Shown: positions 1 through 10,634 of the stretch, one piece after another
Numbering within the stretch: the stretch's first letter is position 1
Layout: every line of letters begins with the position of its first letter
Notes under the pieces: generated by a model
What the model was told of the DNA's origin: nothing
What the model saw: the letters and a program-made list of their open reading frames with translations, nothing else
Databases searched by the model: none
Assembly (NCBI GenBank): GCA_013215605.1
Contig: JABSQW010000066.1
Span: 1-40,082 of the forward strand
Origin: Myxococcales bacterium
GTDB taxonomy: Bacteria; Myxococcota_A; UBA9160; SMWR01
Reading direction: 5' to 3'
DNA: 40,082 nt
Made by a program: the position numbers and the translations under genes

Positions 1-1966
<1,966 letters not shown>

Positions 1967-2195
1967 GTCGACTGGCCTCCAATCGAGGATGGGTTGGAAT
2001 GGGAGGTCGGGGACGGGAGGAAGGTAATCGACGGCGGCCGGGCGAACAACGGCCGGCGCGCGGTCGCGAACGGCGCGATCACTCCGACGGGATCGGAGAC
2101 GGAGTCGAAGACCGGAAGCTGCGCGCACGGGGGAAGGATCGCGCAGCGGGGGGGGCAGGAATGGGGGCTTTGGAGTCGACCGTTAGCGCTGCTCT

Positions 2196-4031
2196 CTACT
2201 CAACCGTTACGCTCTTCGCCAGATTCCTCGGCTGATCCACGTCGGTTCCCTTCAGACACGCGACGTGGTAGGCGAGTAGCTGGAGGGGGATCACGGCGAG
2301 GATCGACGTCAGGTAGGGGCCGAGGTCCGGGATGCGGATCACTTCGTTGGCCTTCTCGGCGATGGCGTCGTCGCCATGGGTGGCGAGGGCGATCACCTTG
2401 CCTTCGCGGGATCGCACCTGCTCGAGGTTCGACACGACCTTCTCGTAGACCTCGCTCTTGTTCGCGATGACCACGACGGGCATGTTCTCGTCGATGAGAG
2501 CGATGGGGCCGTGTTTCATTTCGCCCGCCGCGTAGCCCTCCGCGTGGATATAGGAGATCTCTTTGAGTTTGAGCGCTCCCTCCATCGCGATCGGGTACAT
2601 GATGCCGCGGCCGAGGAAGAGAAAATCGCTCGCGTGGAAGTACTTCTGCGCGATGCCGTGTACCTGTTCGTCGAGCTGGATGGTCTGCTCGACGAGACGC
2701 GGCAGGCGCATCAGCTCGGAGAGCCGAACGCGCATCTCGTCGCGGTCGACGCGGCCGCGAACGAACCCAATCTTCAACGCCATGAGGTAGAGAGCGACGA
2801 TCTGCGTGGTGAACGCCTTCGTCGACGCGACGCCGATCTCGGGACCCGCGTGCGTGTAGAGGACGTCGTCGCTCTCACGGGCGATGGTCGCCTCGCGGAC
2901 GTTGCAGATCGCAATGACGCGCGAAGAGTTTTCCTTGGCCTCGCGTAGAGCGGCCAGGGTGTCCGCCGTCTCGCCCGATTGCGACACGGGGATCATCAGG
3001 CAGTGCTCGTTGAGAATGGGCTTGCGGTAGCGAAACTCGCTCGCCAGATCGACCTCGGCGGGGATGCCGGCGATCTGTTCGAACAGGTACTTGCCCACCA
3101 TGCACGCGTAGCTGGCGGTGCCGCAGGCCACGAGGTAGATGCGCTGAATCTGATCCAGCGCCTCGGGCGACAAGTCGATCCCGTTCAGATCGATGTCGGC
3201 CTCCTCTTCGAGGACGCGCGTACCGATCGTGTCCATGATCGCGCGTGGCTGCTCGAAGATCTCCTTCTGCATGAAGCGGTCGTAGCCGCCCTTCTCCGCC
3301 GAGACCGGATCCCACTGAATGGGCTTCGGCTCGCGCTCGACGGGACGAGCGTTCTCGTCGACGATGGTAACGCCGTCTTCGGTGAGCACGGCGAAGTCGC
3401 CATCCTCGAGAAAGACCATACGGCGTGTGTACGGAAGGATGGCGGGAATGTCGCTCGCCATGAACATCTGCTTCTCGCCGATTCCAAGGATGATCGGGCT
3501 GCCGCCGTTCTTTGCCACCACCATGTGGTCGGGCGATTCGCGGCAGAGCGCGCCGAAGGCGTAGGAACCGTCTAGCCGCGCAGTGGCGCTGCGCGCGGCA
3601 GTGAGCAGGTCCTGTCCGCTCTGCACGTAGCCATCGATCAAGTGCGCGATCAGCTCGGTGTCGGTCTCGGACTCGATCGTGCGGCCGCTCTCCTCCAGCT
3701 CGTGACGGATCTCACGATAGTTTTCGATGATGCCGTTGTGCACGATCACGACGGAACCCGCGCGGTGCGGGTGGGCGTTCACCTTCGACGGTTTGCCGTG
3801 CGTGGCCCAGCGCGTGTGGCCAATGCCTACGTGGCCCGCGATGGGGCGATCGCGCAGGACGCTCTCGAGGTTGACGAGCTTGCCGAGAGCCCGACGCACG
3901 ACGATGTCATCGTCGTCGAGGACTGCCACGCCCGCGGAGTCGTAACCGCGGTACTCCAGGCGGCTCAGGCCGTCGATCAGCACGTCCATGGCCCGGTGCT
4001 CGCGCCCGATGTATCCGACGATTCCGCACAT
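2196..4031 (-). CDS. glmS: Glutamine--fructose-6-phosphate aminotransferase (isomerizing)
   Basis: Makes glucosamine-6-phosphate from fructose-6-phosphate and glutamine, the first committed step to UDP-GlcNAc for peptidoglycan and LPS. The protein has 611 residues, the usual family length. It begins MCGIVGYIG, so Cys2 becomes the N-terminal nucleophile of the class II glutaminase domain after Met removal. The glutaminase signature GHTRWATHG follows, then two SIS domains (VACGTASYA, SQSGETADT) and the C-terminal LAKSVTVE typical of GlmS. GGAGG sits 8 nt before the ATG. It lies 24 nt downstream of glmU on the same strand, so the two are probably cotranscribed. No glmS ribozyme was looked for in detail, and the short spacer leaves no room for one. 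Identity is very secure. Confidence 0.98.
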   Translation of the reverse strand: MCGIVGYIGREHRAMDVLIDGLSRLEYRGYDSAGVAVLDDDDIVVRRALGKLVNLESVLRDRPIAGHVGIGHTRWATHGKPSKVNAHPHRAGSVVIVHNGIIENYREIRHELEESGRTIESETDTELIAHLIDGYVQSGQDLLTAARSATARLDGSYAFGALCRESPDHMVVAKNGGSPIILGIGEKQMFMASDIPAILPYTRRMVFLEDGDFAVLTEDGVTIVDENARPVEREPKPIQWDPVSAEKGGYDRFMQKEIFEQPRAIMDTIGTRVLEEEADIDLNGIDLSPEALDQIQRIYLVACGTASYACMVGKYLFEQIAGIPAEVDLASEFRYRKPILNEHCLMIPVSQSGETADTLAALREAKENSSRVIAICNVREATIARESDDVLYTHAGPEIGVASTKAFTTQIVALYLMALKIGFVRGRVDRDEMRVRLSELMRLPRLVEQTIQLDEQVHGIAQKYFHASDFLFLGRGIMYPIAMEGALKLKEISYIHAEGYAAGEMKHGPIALIDENMPVVVIANKSEVYEKVVSNLEQVRSREGKVIALATHGDDAIAEKANEVIRIPDLGPYLTSILAVIPLQLLAYHVACLKGTDVDQPRNLAKSVTVE

Positions 4032-4055
4032 GCGGATTCCCTCCCTGAGAAAAGG

Positions 4056-5612
4056 CTAGCGCCCGCGATTCGGCGCCCGGCGTGACGCCGAGGTTTTTAC
4101 CGAGCGTTTACCAGATGACTTCGGCGGAGACTTCTTGGTCGTCTTCGACCGACTCGAAGTCTTCGACTTGCGCTTCTTGGCGGGCGTTCGTTTCTTGCGA
4201 GACGGCGCCCGAGAACTCTTCTTCTTCGCCGGGGTCCGCTTCTTCGGAGCCGACCTCTCGTCCGCAGGCGCGGGCTTCGGCGCTCCGCCCTTCGGCGGAC
4301 GGCGAGCCACCCACCCCTCGACGTTGCGCTGGCGGGCCCGTGCCACGGCGAGGGACTGCTCGGGGACGTCGTGCGTCACGGTCGAGCCGGCCGCCACGAA
4401 GCTGTCGGGCTCGAGGGTGACCGGTGCAATCAAATTCGAGTTGCAGCCCACGAAGGCGCGGTCGCCGACGGTGGTTCGGTGCTTCGCGATACCGTCGTAG
4501 TTCACGACGATCGAGCCACAGCCAAAGCTCACCCCTTCGCCGACGTCGGCGTCGCCGACGTAGCTCAGGTGGTCGACCTTGCAGCCATCGCCGAGGTTCG
4601 AGTTCTTCACCTCGACGAAGTTCCCGATACGCACGTTGCGCCCGAGCACGCAATCGGGCCGAAGATGCGCGGACGGACCGATCACCGTGCCGTCGCTCAG
4701 TACGCTCGATTCGATGTGACAGTTCGGCTTGATGTGGACGCCTTCGCCGAGTTTCGACTCGCCCTGAATCACGCAGCCGGGCTCGATCAGCGTGTCGGGC
4801 CCGATCTCCACGGCGGCGTCGATGTAGGTGTTCGCGGGATCGACGAGCGTCACTCCTTCTCGCATGTGGCGCTCGTTGATGCGCTTGCGGACCGCTTCGG
4901 CCGCGATCGCGAGCTCGACGCGCGTATTGACGCCGAGCGCCTCGCTGGCGTCGTCGAGCGTCACGGCCTCTACGCGATGCCCCTCGGCCACTGCCATCTC
5001 GACGATCGTCGTGAGGTAGGTCTCGCCCTGCGCGTTGTCGTTGCCCACGCGCGCGAGCGTGCTCCACAGCAGGTCCCAGCTGACCAGATACACGCCGGTG
5101 TTCCGCTCTTCGATGGTGAGCTCTTCCGGCGTGGCGTCCGTGGCTTCTACGATGCGCGCGACACCGCCGTGCTCGTCGCGCATGACGATACCCGGCACGT
5201 CGATCGGCGCGGTCAACACGACCAGCTCGGCGCGCCGCTTCTCCTTGAAGTCGACCATGCGCAGGAGCGTCTCGGGTCGCAGCAGGGGCGTGTCGCCGTA
5301 GAGAATCAGCACGTCGCCGGAGAAGCCGGACAGGGCTTTGCGGGCCGACAGCACCGCGTGGCCGGTCCCCTTCTGCTCGAGCTGGTCGACGAACGTGGCG
5401 CGGCCGCCGAATTCTTCGCGCACCTCGCCAGCGCCGGGGCCCACCACGACAACCAGCCGATCCGGGTCGAGAGCCTCGGCGGCGGCGAGCGGGTAGGAGA
5501 GCATGGGGCGGCCGGCAATCTGGTGAAGGACCTTGGCGGTCTTGGATCTCATTCGAGTGCCTTGGCCGGCAGCGAGGACGAGGACAGCGATCTGAACGGA
5601 GTGGACAGCCAT
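4056..5612 (-). CDS. glmU: Bifunctional GlcNAc-1-phosphate uridylyltransferase / GlcN-1-phosphate acetyltransferase with lysine-rich C-terminal tail
   Basis: Performs the last two steps to UDP-GlcNAc: acetylation of glucosamine-1-phosphate and uridylyl transfer. The N-terminal pyrophosphorylase domain shows LVLAAGQGTRMRS with the GxGTxM nucleotide loop, then ILYGDTPLL. The left-handed beta-helix acetyltransferase domain follows, with hexapeptide repeats and the conserved NYDG...TTVGD stretch near residues 355-370. E. coli GlmU has 456 residues; this one has 518. The extra 60 or so residues form a Lys/Ser/Arg/Pro-rich tail with repeats such as KKRTPAKK, resembling histone H1 tails. The ATG has a good ribosome site (AGGAG). 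It is the first gene of a glmU-glmS pair. The enzyme call is firm; the function of the tail is unknown. Confidence 0.97.
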   Translation of the reverse strand: MAVHSVQIAVLVLAAGQGTRMRSKTAKVLHQIAGRPMLSYPLAAAEALDPDRLVVVVGPGAGEVREEFGGRATFVDQLEQKGTGHAVLSARKALSGFSGDVLILYGDTPLLRPETLLRMVDFKEKRRAELVVLTAPIDVPGIVMRDEHGGVARIVEATDATPEELTIEERNTGVYLVSWDLLWSTLARVGNDNAQGETYLTTIVEMAVAEGHRVEAVTLDDASEALGVNTRVELAIAAEAVRKRINERHMREGVTLVDPANTYIDAAVEIGPDTLIEPGCVIQGESKLGEGVHIKPNCHIESSVLSDGTVIGPSAHLRPDCVLGRNVRIGNFVEVKNSNLGDGCKVDHLSYVGDADVGEGVSFGCGSIVVNYDGIAKHRTTVGDRAFVGCNSNLIAPVTLEPDSFVAAGSTVTHDVPEQSLAVARARQRNVEGWVARRPPKGGAPKPAPADERSAPKKRTPAKKKSSRAPSRKKRTPAKKRKSKTSSRSKTTKKSPPKSSGKRSVKTSASRRAPNRGR

Positions 5613-5726
5613 GGCGTTCTCCTAATCGGTCGGACGTCTATGATCTTTTACCCGCGGGTGGCGGTCGAGGGCGGTTTCTCGCCGCAGGCCAGGTAAAGCA
5701 CACAAGCGCCCCCGCGGGGCAACTCA

Positions 5727-5754
5727 TTGCGTTGGCCTCCCGTTTCCCTAATTT
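5727..5754 (+). promoter_or_regulatory. Candidate sigma70-type promoter for hflX-fabH
   Basis: TTGCGT (5727-5732) and TAATTT (5749-5754) are separated by 16 bp. The -10 ends only 12 nt before the hflX GTG, so the message would have almost no leader. No Shine-Dalgarno sequence precedes the GTG, which agrees with leaderless translation. The hexamers are imperfect, so this is tentative. Confidence 0.35.
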
Positions 5755-5766
5755 CGATCGTCCCAC

Positions 5767-7449
5767 GTGAACATCTTCGGCAACACGCACGGCCTCAAGG
5801 CCAATCAGGTCCGTCGCCTCGAGCGCCTCTCGCGTCGCCACATCCCGGCCGATCGGTTCATCACCCAGGAGTTTGCCCGCCATCTGACCGAGCTCAGCCA
5901 CGAGCTCGGTCGCCAGGTGGGCGTGCTGATGGATCGCCGCGGAGGCGTCACCCACGTGATAGTAGGCGACGCGCGGTCGATCGAGCTGCCCGACTGGGGG
6001 CGCATCCGCGCCGGTCGCGGGCGGCTTCGCGGTTTCCGCTGCATCCATACGCACCTCGGCGACGAGCCCCTCAATCGCGACGACCTCACCGACCTGGCCG
6101 TCCTCCGCCTGGACGCGATGATCGCCATCGCGACGGATTCGGACGGGCTGCCCGGTCTCGTGTACTCGGCGGCCCTGCGCGCCGCGGCCGTTGGCACCGA
6201 TCCCGTCGAGATCCTCGACCCGTTGCCGCCCACTCAGCTCGACTTCGGCTTCCGCGCCTGGATCCGCGATCGCGAGGAGGACCTCGCCCGCGAGGACACT
6301 ACCCGAGACGTCGTCGACGGCGAGCGGGCGATCCTCGTGTCGGTCACGGCGGGGCGAAAGCCGGACGACGTCGATGCCCAGATCGACGAGCTCAAGGAGC
6401 TCGCCTACTCGGCGGGCGTGAGCGTCGTGGACATCGTCAAGCAGCGGCGTCCGCGCGCCGACCCCAAGTACCTGCTTGGCAGCGGTCGCCTGCAGGACCT
6501 CGTCATCCGGGCTTTTCAGACGGACGTCGACCTCGTCATCTTCGACCAGAACCTGACCCCCGCGCAGGCGCGCAATCTGTCCGACAAGTTCGAGCTGCGG
6601 GTCATCGACCGCACTCAGCTGATCCTCGACATCTTCGCTCAACACGCGCGGACACGGGACGGCAAGCTGCAAGTGGAGCTCGCTCAGCTCAAGTACATGC
6701 TGCCGAGGCTCGCGCAGCGTGCCGACCGATCGCTGTCGCGTCTCGCCGGCGGCATCGGCGGGCGCGGCCCCGGTGAGACGAAGCTCGAGGTCGACCGCCG
6801 ACGCGTGCGCGACCGCGTCTCGCGACTCGAGAAAGAGCTCAAGGCACTGCGCGGTCAGCGCAGCGAGCGCCGGCGCCGGCGCACCCGGCGCGAGCTCCCG
6901 GTGCTCTCGATCGTCGGGTACACGAACGCCGGGAAGAGCACGCTCCTGCGAGCGCTCACGAAGAGCGACGTCCATATCGCGGACAAGATGTTCGCGACCC
7001 TCGACCCCACGACGCGACGGCTGCGTTTCCCGCGCGATCGCGAGGTGATCATCACCGACACCGTCGGATTCATTCGCGACCTGCCCACGGACCTCATCGA
7101 CGCGTTCCGCGCCACCCTCGAAGAGCTCTCGGACGCCGACCTGCTGCTCCACGTCGTCGACGTTGCCTCGCCTGACGTCGAGCGTCGGATCACCGCGGTG
7201 CGACAGATCCTTGCCGACATCGGGCTCGCCGATACGCCGGAGCTCCTGGTGTTCAACCAGGCCGACCGGCTATCCGGGGGGTTCGCGGGCGGGATCGGCT
7301 CGTCGCTCGCGCAGCGCTACGGTGGAGTCGCGATTTCGGCGTTGAAACGCGCGGGGCTTCGTGATCTCCTCGTGCACGCCGAGGACGTCTTGTGGTGCGA
7401 GGAATCATCGGATCGGCGCGACGTTCGGTTGGTGGCAGAGGGGGGGTAG
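5767..7449 (+). CDS. hflX: HflX-family ribosome-associated GTPase, long form
   Basis: HflX proteins bind the 50S subunit and split stalled or hibernating ribosomes. This one has 560 residues, against about 426 in E. coli. The extra N-terminal region (about 1-185) begins with a GNTHGLKANQ stretch that I recall from long-form HflX proteins. The HflX N-domain follows (LLGSGRLQDL, DQNLTPAQARNL), then a coiled helical linker with GGIGGRGPGETKLE. The G domain starts near residue 382: G1 GYTNAGKST, G2 TLDPTTR, G3 DTVGFIRDLP, and G4 NQAD in place of the usual NKxD. The start is GTG with no ribosome site. fabH begins 4 nt after its stop, so the two are likely one transcript. Family assignment is secure. 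Confidence 0.95.
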   Translation: MNIFGNTHGLKANQVRRLERLSRRHIPADRFITQEFARHLTELSHELGRQVGVLMDRRGGVTHVIVGDARSIELPDWGRIRAGRGRLRGFRCIHTHLGDEPLNRDDLTDLAVLRLDAMIAIATDSDGLPGLVYSAALRAAAVGTDPVEILDPLPPTQLDFGFRAWIRDREEDLAREDTTRDVVDGERAILVSVTAGRKPDDVDAQIDELKELAYSAGVSVVDIVKQRRPRADPKYLLGSGRLQDLVIRAFQTDVDLVIFDQNLTPAQARNLSDKFELRVIDRTQLILDIFAQHARTRDGKLQVELAQLKYMLPRLAQRADRSLSRLAGGIGGRGPGETKLEVDRRRVRDRVSRLEKELKALRGQRSERRRRRTRRELPVLSIVGYTNAGKSTLLRALTKSDVHIADKMFATLDPTTRRLRFPRDREVIITDTVGFIRDLPTDLIDAFRATLEELSDADLLLHVVDVASPDVERRITAVRQILADIGLADTPELLVFNQADRLSGGFAGGIGSSLAQRYGGVAISALKRAGLRDLLVHAEDVLWCEESSDRRDVRLVAEGG

Positions 7450-7453
7450 AGCC

Positions 7454-8455
7454 GTGCGAACCAAGATCAGCGGAACCGGGATGTCCGTTCCCGATCGGGT
7501 GGTGACCAACCACGATCTCGCCGCCCGGATGGAGACGTCCGACGAGTGGATCCAGCAGCGCACCGGAATCAAGGAGCGGCGCTACATCGATCCCGGTACG
7601 CTGCCCTCGGACCTCGCGCTCGAGGCGTGCCAGCGCGCGCTCGAATCCGCGGGTCTCGAGGTCGGCGACGTCGAATGCATCGTGCTCGCCACCCTGTCGT
7701 CTCAGGCCGACTTTCCGGGCACGTCGTTCTTCCTGCAGGACCAGCTCGGCGCGGGTGAGATCCCCTGCTTCGACCTGCGCGCGCAGTGCAGCGGCTTCGT
7801 GTACTCGCTGTCCGTGGCCGACGCCTTCGTACGTTCCGGCACCTACCGCCGCGTGCTCGTCGTGGGCTGCGAGGTCCACTCCACTGGACTCGACATCAGC
7901 ACGCGGGGGCGCGACGTCTCGGTGATCTTCGGCGATGGCGCCGGCGCGATGCTCGTGGAGGCCAACGACGACCCCGACGACCCGGGAGAGATCCTGTCGG
8001 TGCGGCTGCACGCCGAGGGAAAGCACGCGAAGCGCCTGTGGGTCGAAGCGCCCGGATCGGGCCTCAGTCCCGCGCGGTTCACCCAGGAGATGTTCGACGC
8101 GGGTCTCCACTTTCCCCACATGGAGGGCCGCTTCGTCTTCAAGCACGCGGTCACCCGGATGCCCGAGGTGCTCCGCGAGACCCTCGACATCGCGAAGGTC
8201 CAACTCGAGGAGATCGACCTGTTCCTGTTCCACCAGGCCAACCTTCGTATCAACGAGTACGTTGCCGGTCAGCTCGAGATCCCGTCCGAAAAGTGCTTCA
8301 ACAACATCCAGCGCTATGGCAACTGCTCGGCGGCGTCGATTCCGATGCTCCTCGACGAGTGCGTGCGGAGTGGCCGCTTGCAGCGCGGGCAGCTCGTATC
8401 GATGACGAGCTTCGGATCCGGCTTCTCGTGGACGAGTGCGGTGGCGCGCTACTAG
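7454..8455 (+). CDS. fabH: Beta-ketoacyl-ACP synthase III (KAS III / FabH family)
   Basis: KAS III condenses an acyl-CoA primer with malonyl-ACP to start fatty acid synthesis. The ORF track begins at 7361 inside hflX, but homology starts at V-R-T-K-I-S-G-T-G. I therefore use GTG at 7454, four bases after the hflX stop, giving 333 residues, close to the family norm. The catalytic triad is visible: Cys in QCSGF, His in FHQANLRI and Asn in YGNCSAASIP. The N-terminal SDEWIQQRTGI signature is also typical. The protein could be a specialised KASIII homologue with other starter units, because no acpP or other fab genes lie beside it. The next gene is 458 bp away. Confidence 0.92.
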   Translation: MRTKISGTGMSVPDRVVTNHDLAARMETSDEWIQQRTGIKERRYIDPGTLPSDLALEACQRALESAGLEVGDVECIVLATLSSQADFPGTSFFLQDQLGAGEIPCFDLRAQCSGFVYSLSVADAFVRSGTYRRVLVVGCEVHSTGLDISTRGRDVSVIFGDGAGAMLVEANDDPDDPGEILSVRLHAEGKHAKRLWVEAPGSGLSPARFTQEMFDAGLHFPHMEGRFVFKHAVTRMPEVLRETLDIAKVQLEEIDLFLFHQANLRINEYVAGQLEIPSEKCFNNIQRYGNCSAASIPMLLDECVRSGRLQRGQLVSMTSFGSGFSWTSAVARY

Positions 8456-8913
8456 GAGCGTCCGGCTTCCTCCCGATCCATGACGCAGCGCCGATCCATG
8501 ACGCGGCAGTGAGGTCTCCCGGGTCCCCTCCCGGCTGCGCAGAACGCGCCCAACTACCCAGTTATTCAAGGTCTTTTGGGCTCTGCTCGAAGCCGTTCCC
8601 GGCGTCTTGACGCAATAACGCACTGTGTTATATTCCCGCGCGTTCGAATCGGAACCCCCTGAAACAGTGACTCTCGCAGTGGCTGTTGCTGTACCGGTGA
8701 CCTGTTGAGGACCGGCAGCGGAGTAGCCTCAGACGGCGACGCGAGGCGGGTTCGCGCAGGGGAATACACAACCCAACCCCCAGGTTCGACCGGTTCGACA
8801 ATCTTGGACTTGACAGCGTCCGACGTGATTGCCCGGAAGCGGCAGCGCATCAGGTCCATCGAACCCTGGCACCCAGACATGTCAGGCGGGGTTGGCTGGA
8901 GAAGGAGAGCAAA
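8456..8913. other. 458-bp intergenic region before the phasin-like gene
   Basis: No convincing gene was seen here; the ORFs called across it (8566-8880 minus, 8705-8917 plus) have no recognisable domains. It contains a perfect 14-bp direct repeat CCGATCCATGACGC (8473-8486 and 8491-8504), a locally AT-rich promoter with an overlapping palindrome near 8607-8634, and a long GC-rich leader of roughly 270 nt up to the phasin-like start. The leader length suggests room for post-transcriptional control. Confidence 0.6.
8607..8634 (+). promoter_or_regulatory. Strong sigma70-like promoter with operator-like palindrome in the spacer
   Basis: TTGACG (8607-8612), a 16-bp spacer and TATATT (8629-8634) form the best sigma70-type promoter noticed in the window. 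A 17-bp near-palindrome, ATAACGCACTGTGTTAT, fills the spacer and enters the -10 (about 8614-8630). Repressors of the TetR or MarR type often bind such sites. It points toward the phasin-like gene at 8914. Confidence 0.65.
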
Positions 8914-9345
8914 ATGAGCGAACAGACAGGATTCGTCCAGGAAGGATTCGACCGATTCAATGACGCCTACCGGTCGGTGGACGAAGGTGTGCAGCGCCTG
9001 CAGAAGGAGTTCAAGAGCCGCCGCAAGGACGCGGAAAAGCGTATCGCGGCCCAGCGCAAGAGCATCGAGAAGCAGGTGACCTCGAGCCGCAAGGACCTCG
9101 AGAAGCGGACGCGCAAACAGGTCAACAGCTTGAAGAGGAACGACGCCGTGAAGCGCGCGCTCGCCCTGCGCGATGACGCCAACCAGAAGATCGAGAGTCG
9201 CATGGACGATCTGCTGGGGCTGCTCAACATCGCGTCGCGCAGCGAGCTAAAGCGCCTCGACAAGAAGATCGGCCAGATCAACCGCAAGCTGCGGGGTCTC
9301 GAAAGCCCGCAGCGGTCAAACGGAGCGGCGCCGCCCATCGGCTGA
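8914..9345 (+). CDS. Phasin-like coiled-coil protein
   Basis: A 143-residue, highly charged and almost fully helical protein without signal peptide or membrane segment. Long Lys/Arg/Glu heptad-like stretches occupy residues 15-90. A short amphipathic C-terminal block (LLNIASRSELKRLDKKIGQINRKL) has the pattern of phasin-family proteins, which coat polyhydroxyalkanoate granules and end in a 'nIpsRsdlerL' helix. The ribosome site is strong (GAAGGAG, about 7 nt before ATG). It stands alone, with its own promoter upstream and a terminator hairpin immediately downstream, as expected for an abundant structural protein. No pha synthase is in the window, so the granule role is inference. A histone-like or generic coiled-coil protein is the alternative. 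Confidence 0.6.
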   Translation: MSEQTGFVQEGFDRFNDAYRSVDEGVQRLQKEFKSRRKDAEKRIAAQRKSIEKQVTSSRKDLEKRTRKQVNSLKRNDAVKRALALRDDANQKIESRMDDLLGLLNIASRSELKRLDKKIGQINRKLRGLESPQRSNGAAPPIG

Positions 9346-9367
9346 TCCACCATTCGAGAGATTCGAG

Positions 9368-9396
9368 GAGGCCCGGTAGGATTCCTGCCGGGCCTC
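9368..9396 (+). terminator. Hairpin terminator after the phasin-like gene
   Basis: GAGGCCCGGTAG, a 5-nt loop GATTC, then CTGCCGGGCCTC pair over 12 positions with one G-T wobble. The stem is very stable but followed by TTGG rather than a T-run. It lies 23 nt after the phasin-like stop and just before gcdH. Confidence 0.65.
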
Positions 9397-9429
9397 TTGG
9401 CGTTCCGGCGCCGTCAACGGGAGACGATC

Positions 9430-10596
9430 GTGGCCGAATACGACAGTGTGGACTTTCTGCAGCTCGACGAACTCTTGTCCGATGAGGAGAAGCTCGCCCG
9501 GAATACGGTACGGGAGTTCGTCTCCCGCGAGTTCCTCCCGGTGGTGCAGGAGCACATCCGCCGGGACGGCTCCTTTCCGATGGAGCTCGTACCCACGATG
9601 GCCGAGCTCGGCCTCTTCGGCGCGAATCTGCACGGCTACGGCTGCGCGGGCATGAACAACATCGCGTACGGGCTCGTCATGCAGGAGCTCGAACGCGGCG
9701 ACTCGGGTCTGCGTTCGTTCGCGTCGGTACAGGGCGGGCTCGTCATGTACCCGATCCACGCCTACGGGAGCGATACGCAGAAGGAGCGTTGGCTCCCCGA
9801 GCTCGCGGCCGGTCGGGCCATTGGCTGCTTCGGACTCACGGAGCCCGACTTCGGGAGCCACGCGGGTGGCATGCTCACGAAGGCGGAGCGCAAGGGCGAC
9901 GGCTGGGTACTGAACGGGACGAAGCGCTGGATCACCAACGGCTCACTCGCCGACGTTGCCGTGGTGTGGGCACGCTCCCGCGACGGCATCGGCGGCTTCC
10001 TCGTCGAGCGTGACCGGCCCGGCTTCGAGACCGGCGACATGAAGGGGAAGTTCTCGTTGCGCGGCTCGGTGACATCGGAGCTGTTCCTGAGGGACGTCGA
10101 GCTGCCGGAGGAAAATCGACTGCCGAGCGCGGCGGGCCTGAAGGCGCCGCTCAGCTGCCTCACACAGGCCCGCTACGGCATCGCCTGGGGCGCGCTCGGA
10201 GCCGCGATGGCTTGCTACGACGAGGTCGTGCGGTACACGCGTGACCGCATCGTGCAGGGCGGTCCGCTGGCGGGGAAGCAGCTCACGCAGGAAAAGCTCG
10301 CCGACATGCTCACCGAGATCACCAAGGGCCAGCTGCTCGCCCTACGCGTCGCTCAATTGAAGGACGCCGGCAAACTTCACCACACGATGGTATCGATGGC
10401 GAAGCGCAACAACGTCGACATCGCCCTGCAGATCGCCCGCCAGGCCCGCGACCTCCTCGGCGCGAACGGCATCGTCGACGACTACCAGTCGATGCGCCAC
10501 ATGGTGAACCTCGAGACCGTCCGCACCTACGAGGGTACCCACGACATCCACACCCTCATCCTGGGCGAACACATCACCGGAATGCGTGCCCTGTAA
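9430..10596 (+). CDS. gcdH: Glutaryl-CoA dehydrogenase (acyl-CoA dehydrogenase family)
   Basis: FAD enzyme converting glutaryl-CoA to crotonyl-CoA in lysine, tryptophan or aromatic degradation. The ORF track starts with TTG at 9397 inside the terminator hairpin. I prefer GTG at 9430, which has GGGAG 6 nt upstream, giving 388 residues. The middle (CFGLTEPDFGSHAGGM, LNGTKRWITNGSLAD) and C-terminus (ARQARDLLGANGI, YEGTHDIHTLILG) follow human GCDH more closely than other acyl-CoA dehydrogenases. The catalytic Glu is in YEGTHDIH. The Arg of the DSGLRSFASVQ segment aligns with the Arg that binds the glutaryl carboxylate. It is a single gene with no beta-oxidation neighbours. Confidence 0.9.
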   Translation: MAEYDSVDFLQLDELLSDEEKLARNTVREFVSREFLPVVQEHIRRDGSFPMELVPTMAELGLFGANLHGYGCAGMNNIAYGLVMQELERGDSGLRSFASVQGGLVMYPIHAYGSDTQKERWLPELAAGRAIGCFGLTEPDFGSHAGGMLTKAERKGDGWVLNGTKRWITNGSLADVAVVWARSRDGIGGFLVERDRPGFETGDMKGKFSLRGSVTSELFLRDVELPEENRLPSAAGLKAPLSCLTQARYGIAWGALGAAMACYDEVVRYTRDRIVQGGPLAGKQLTQEKLADMLTEITKGQLLALRVAQLKDAGKLHHTMVSMAKRNNVDIALQIARQARDLLGANGIVDDYQSMRHMVNLETVRTYEGTHDIHTLILGEHITGMRAL

Positions 10597-10616
10597 CTTC
10601 GGGGACCCGAGCCACG

Positions 10617-10634
10617 CTCGACTACGTCGAGTTT
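10617..10634. terminator. Small hairpin between convergent gcdH and murQ
   Basis: CTCGAC-TAC-GTCGAG followed by TTT lies between the stop of gcdH and the end of murQ, overlapping the murQ stop codon. The short stem makes it a weak terminator candidate. Confidence 0.35.

Noticed and set aside
8705-8917. 70-aa plus-strand ORF before the phasin-like gene
   Set aside because: No ribosome site, no recognisable domain, composition as expected for non-coding GC-rich DNA; it overlaps the phasin-like start.
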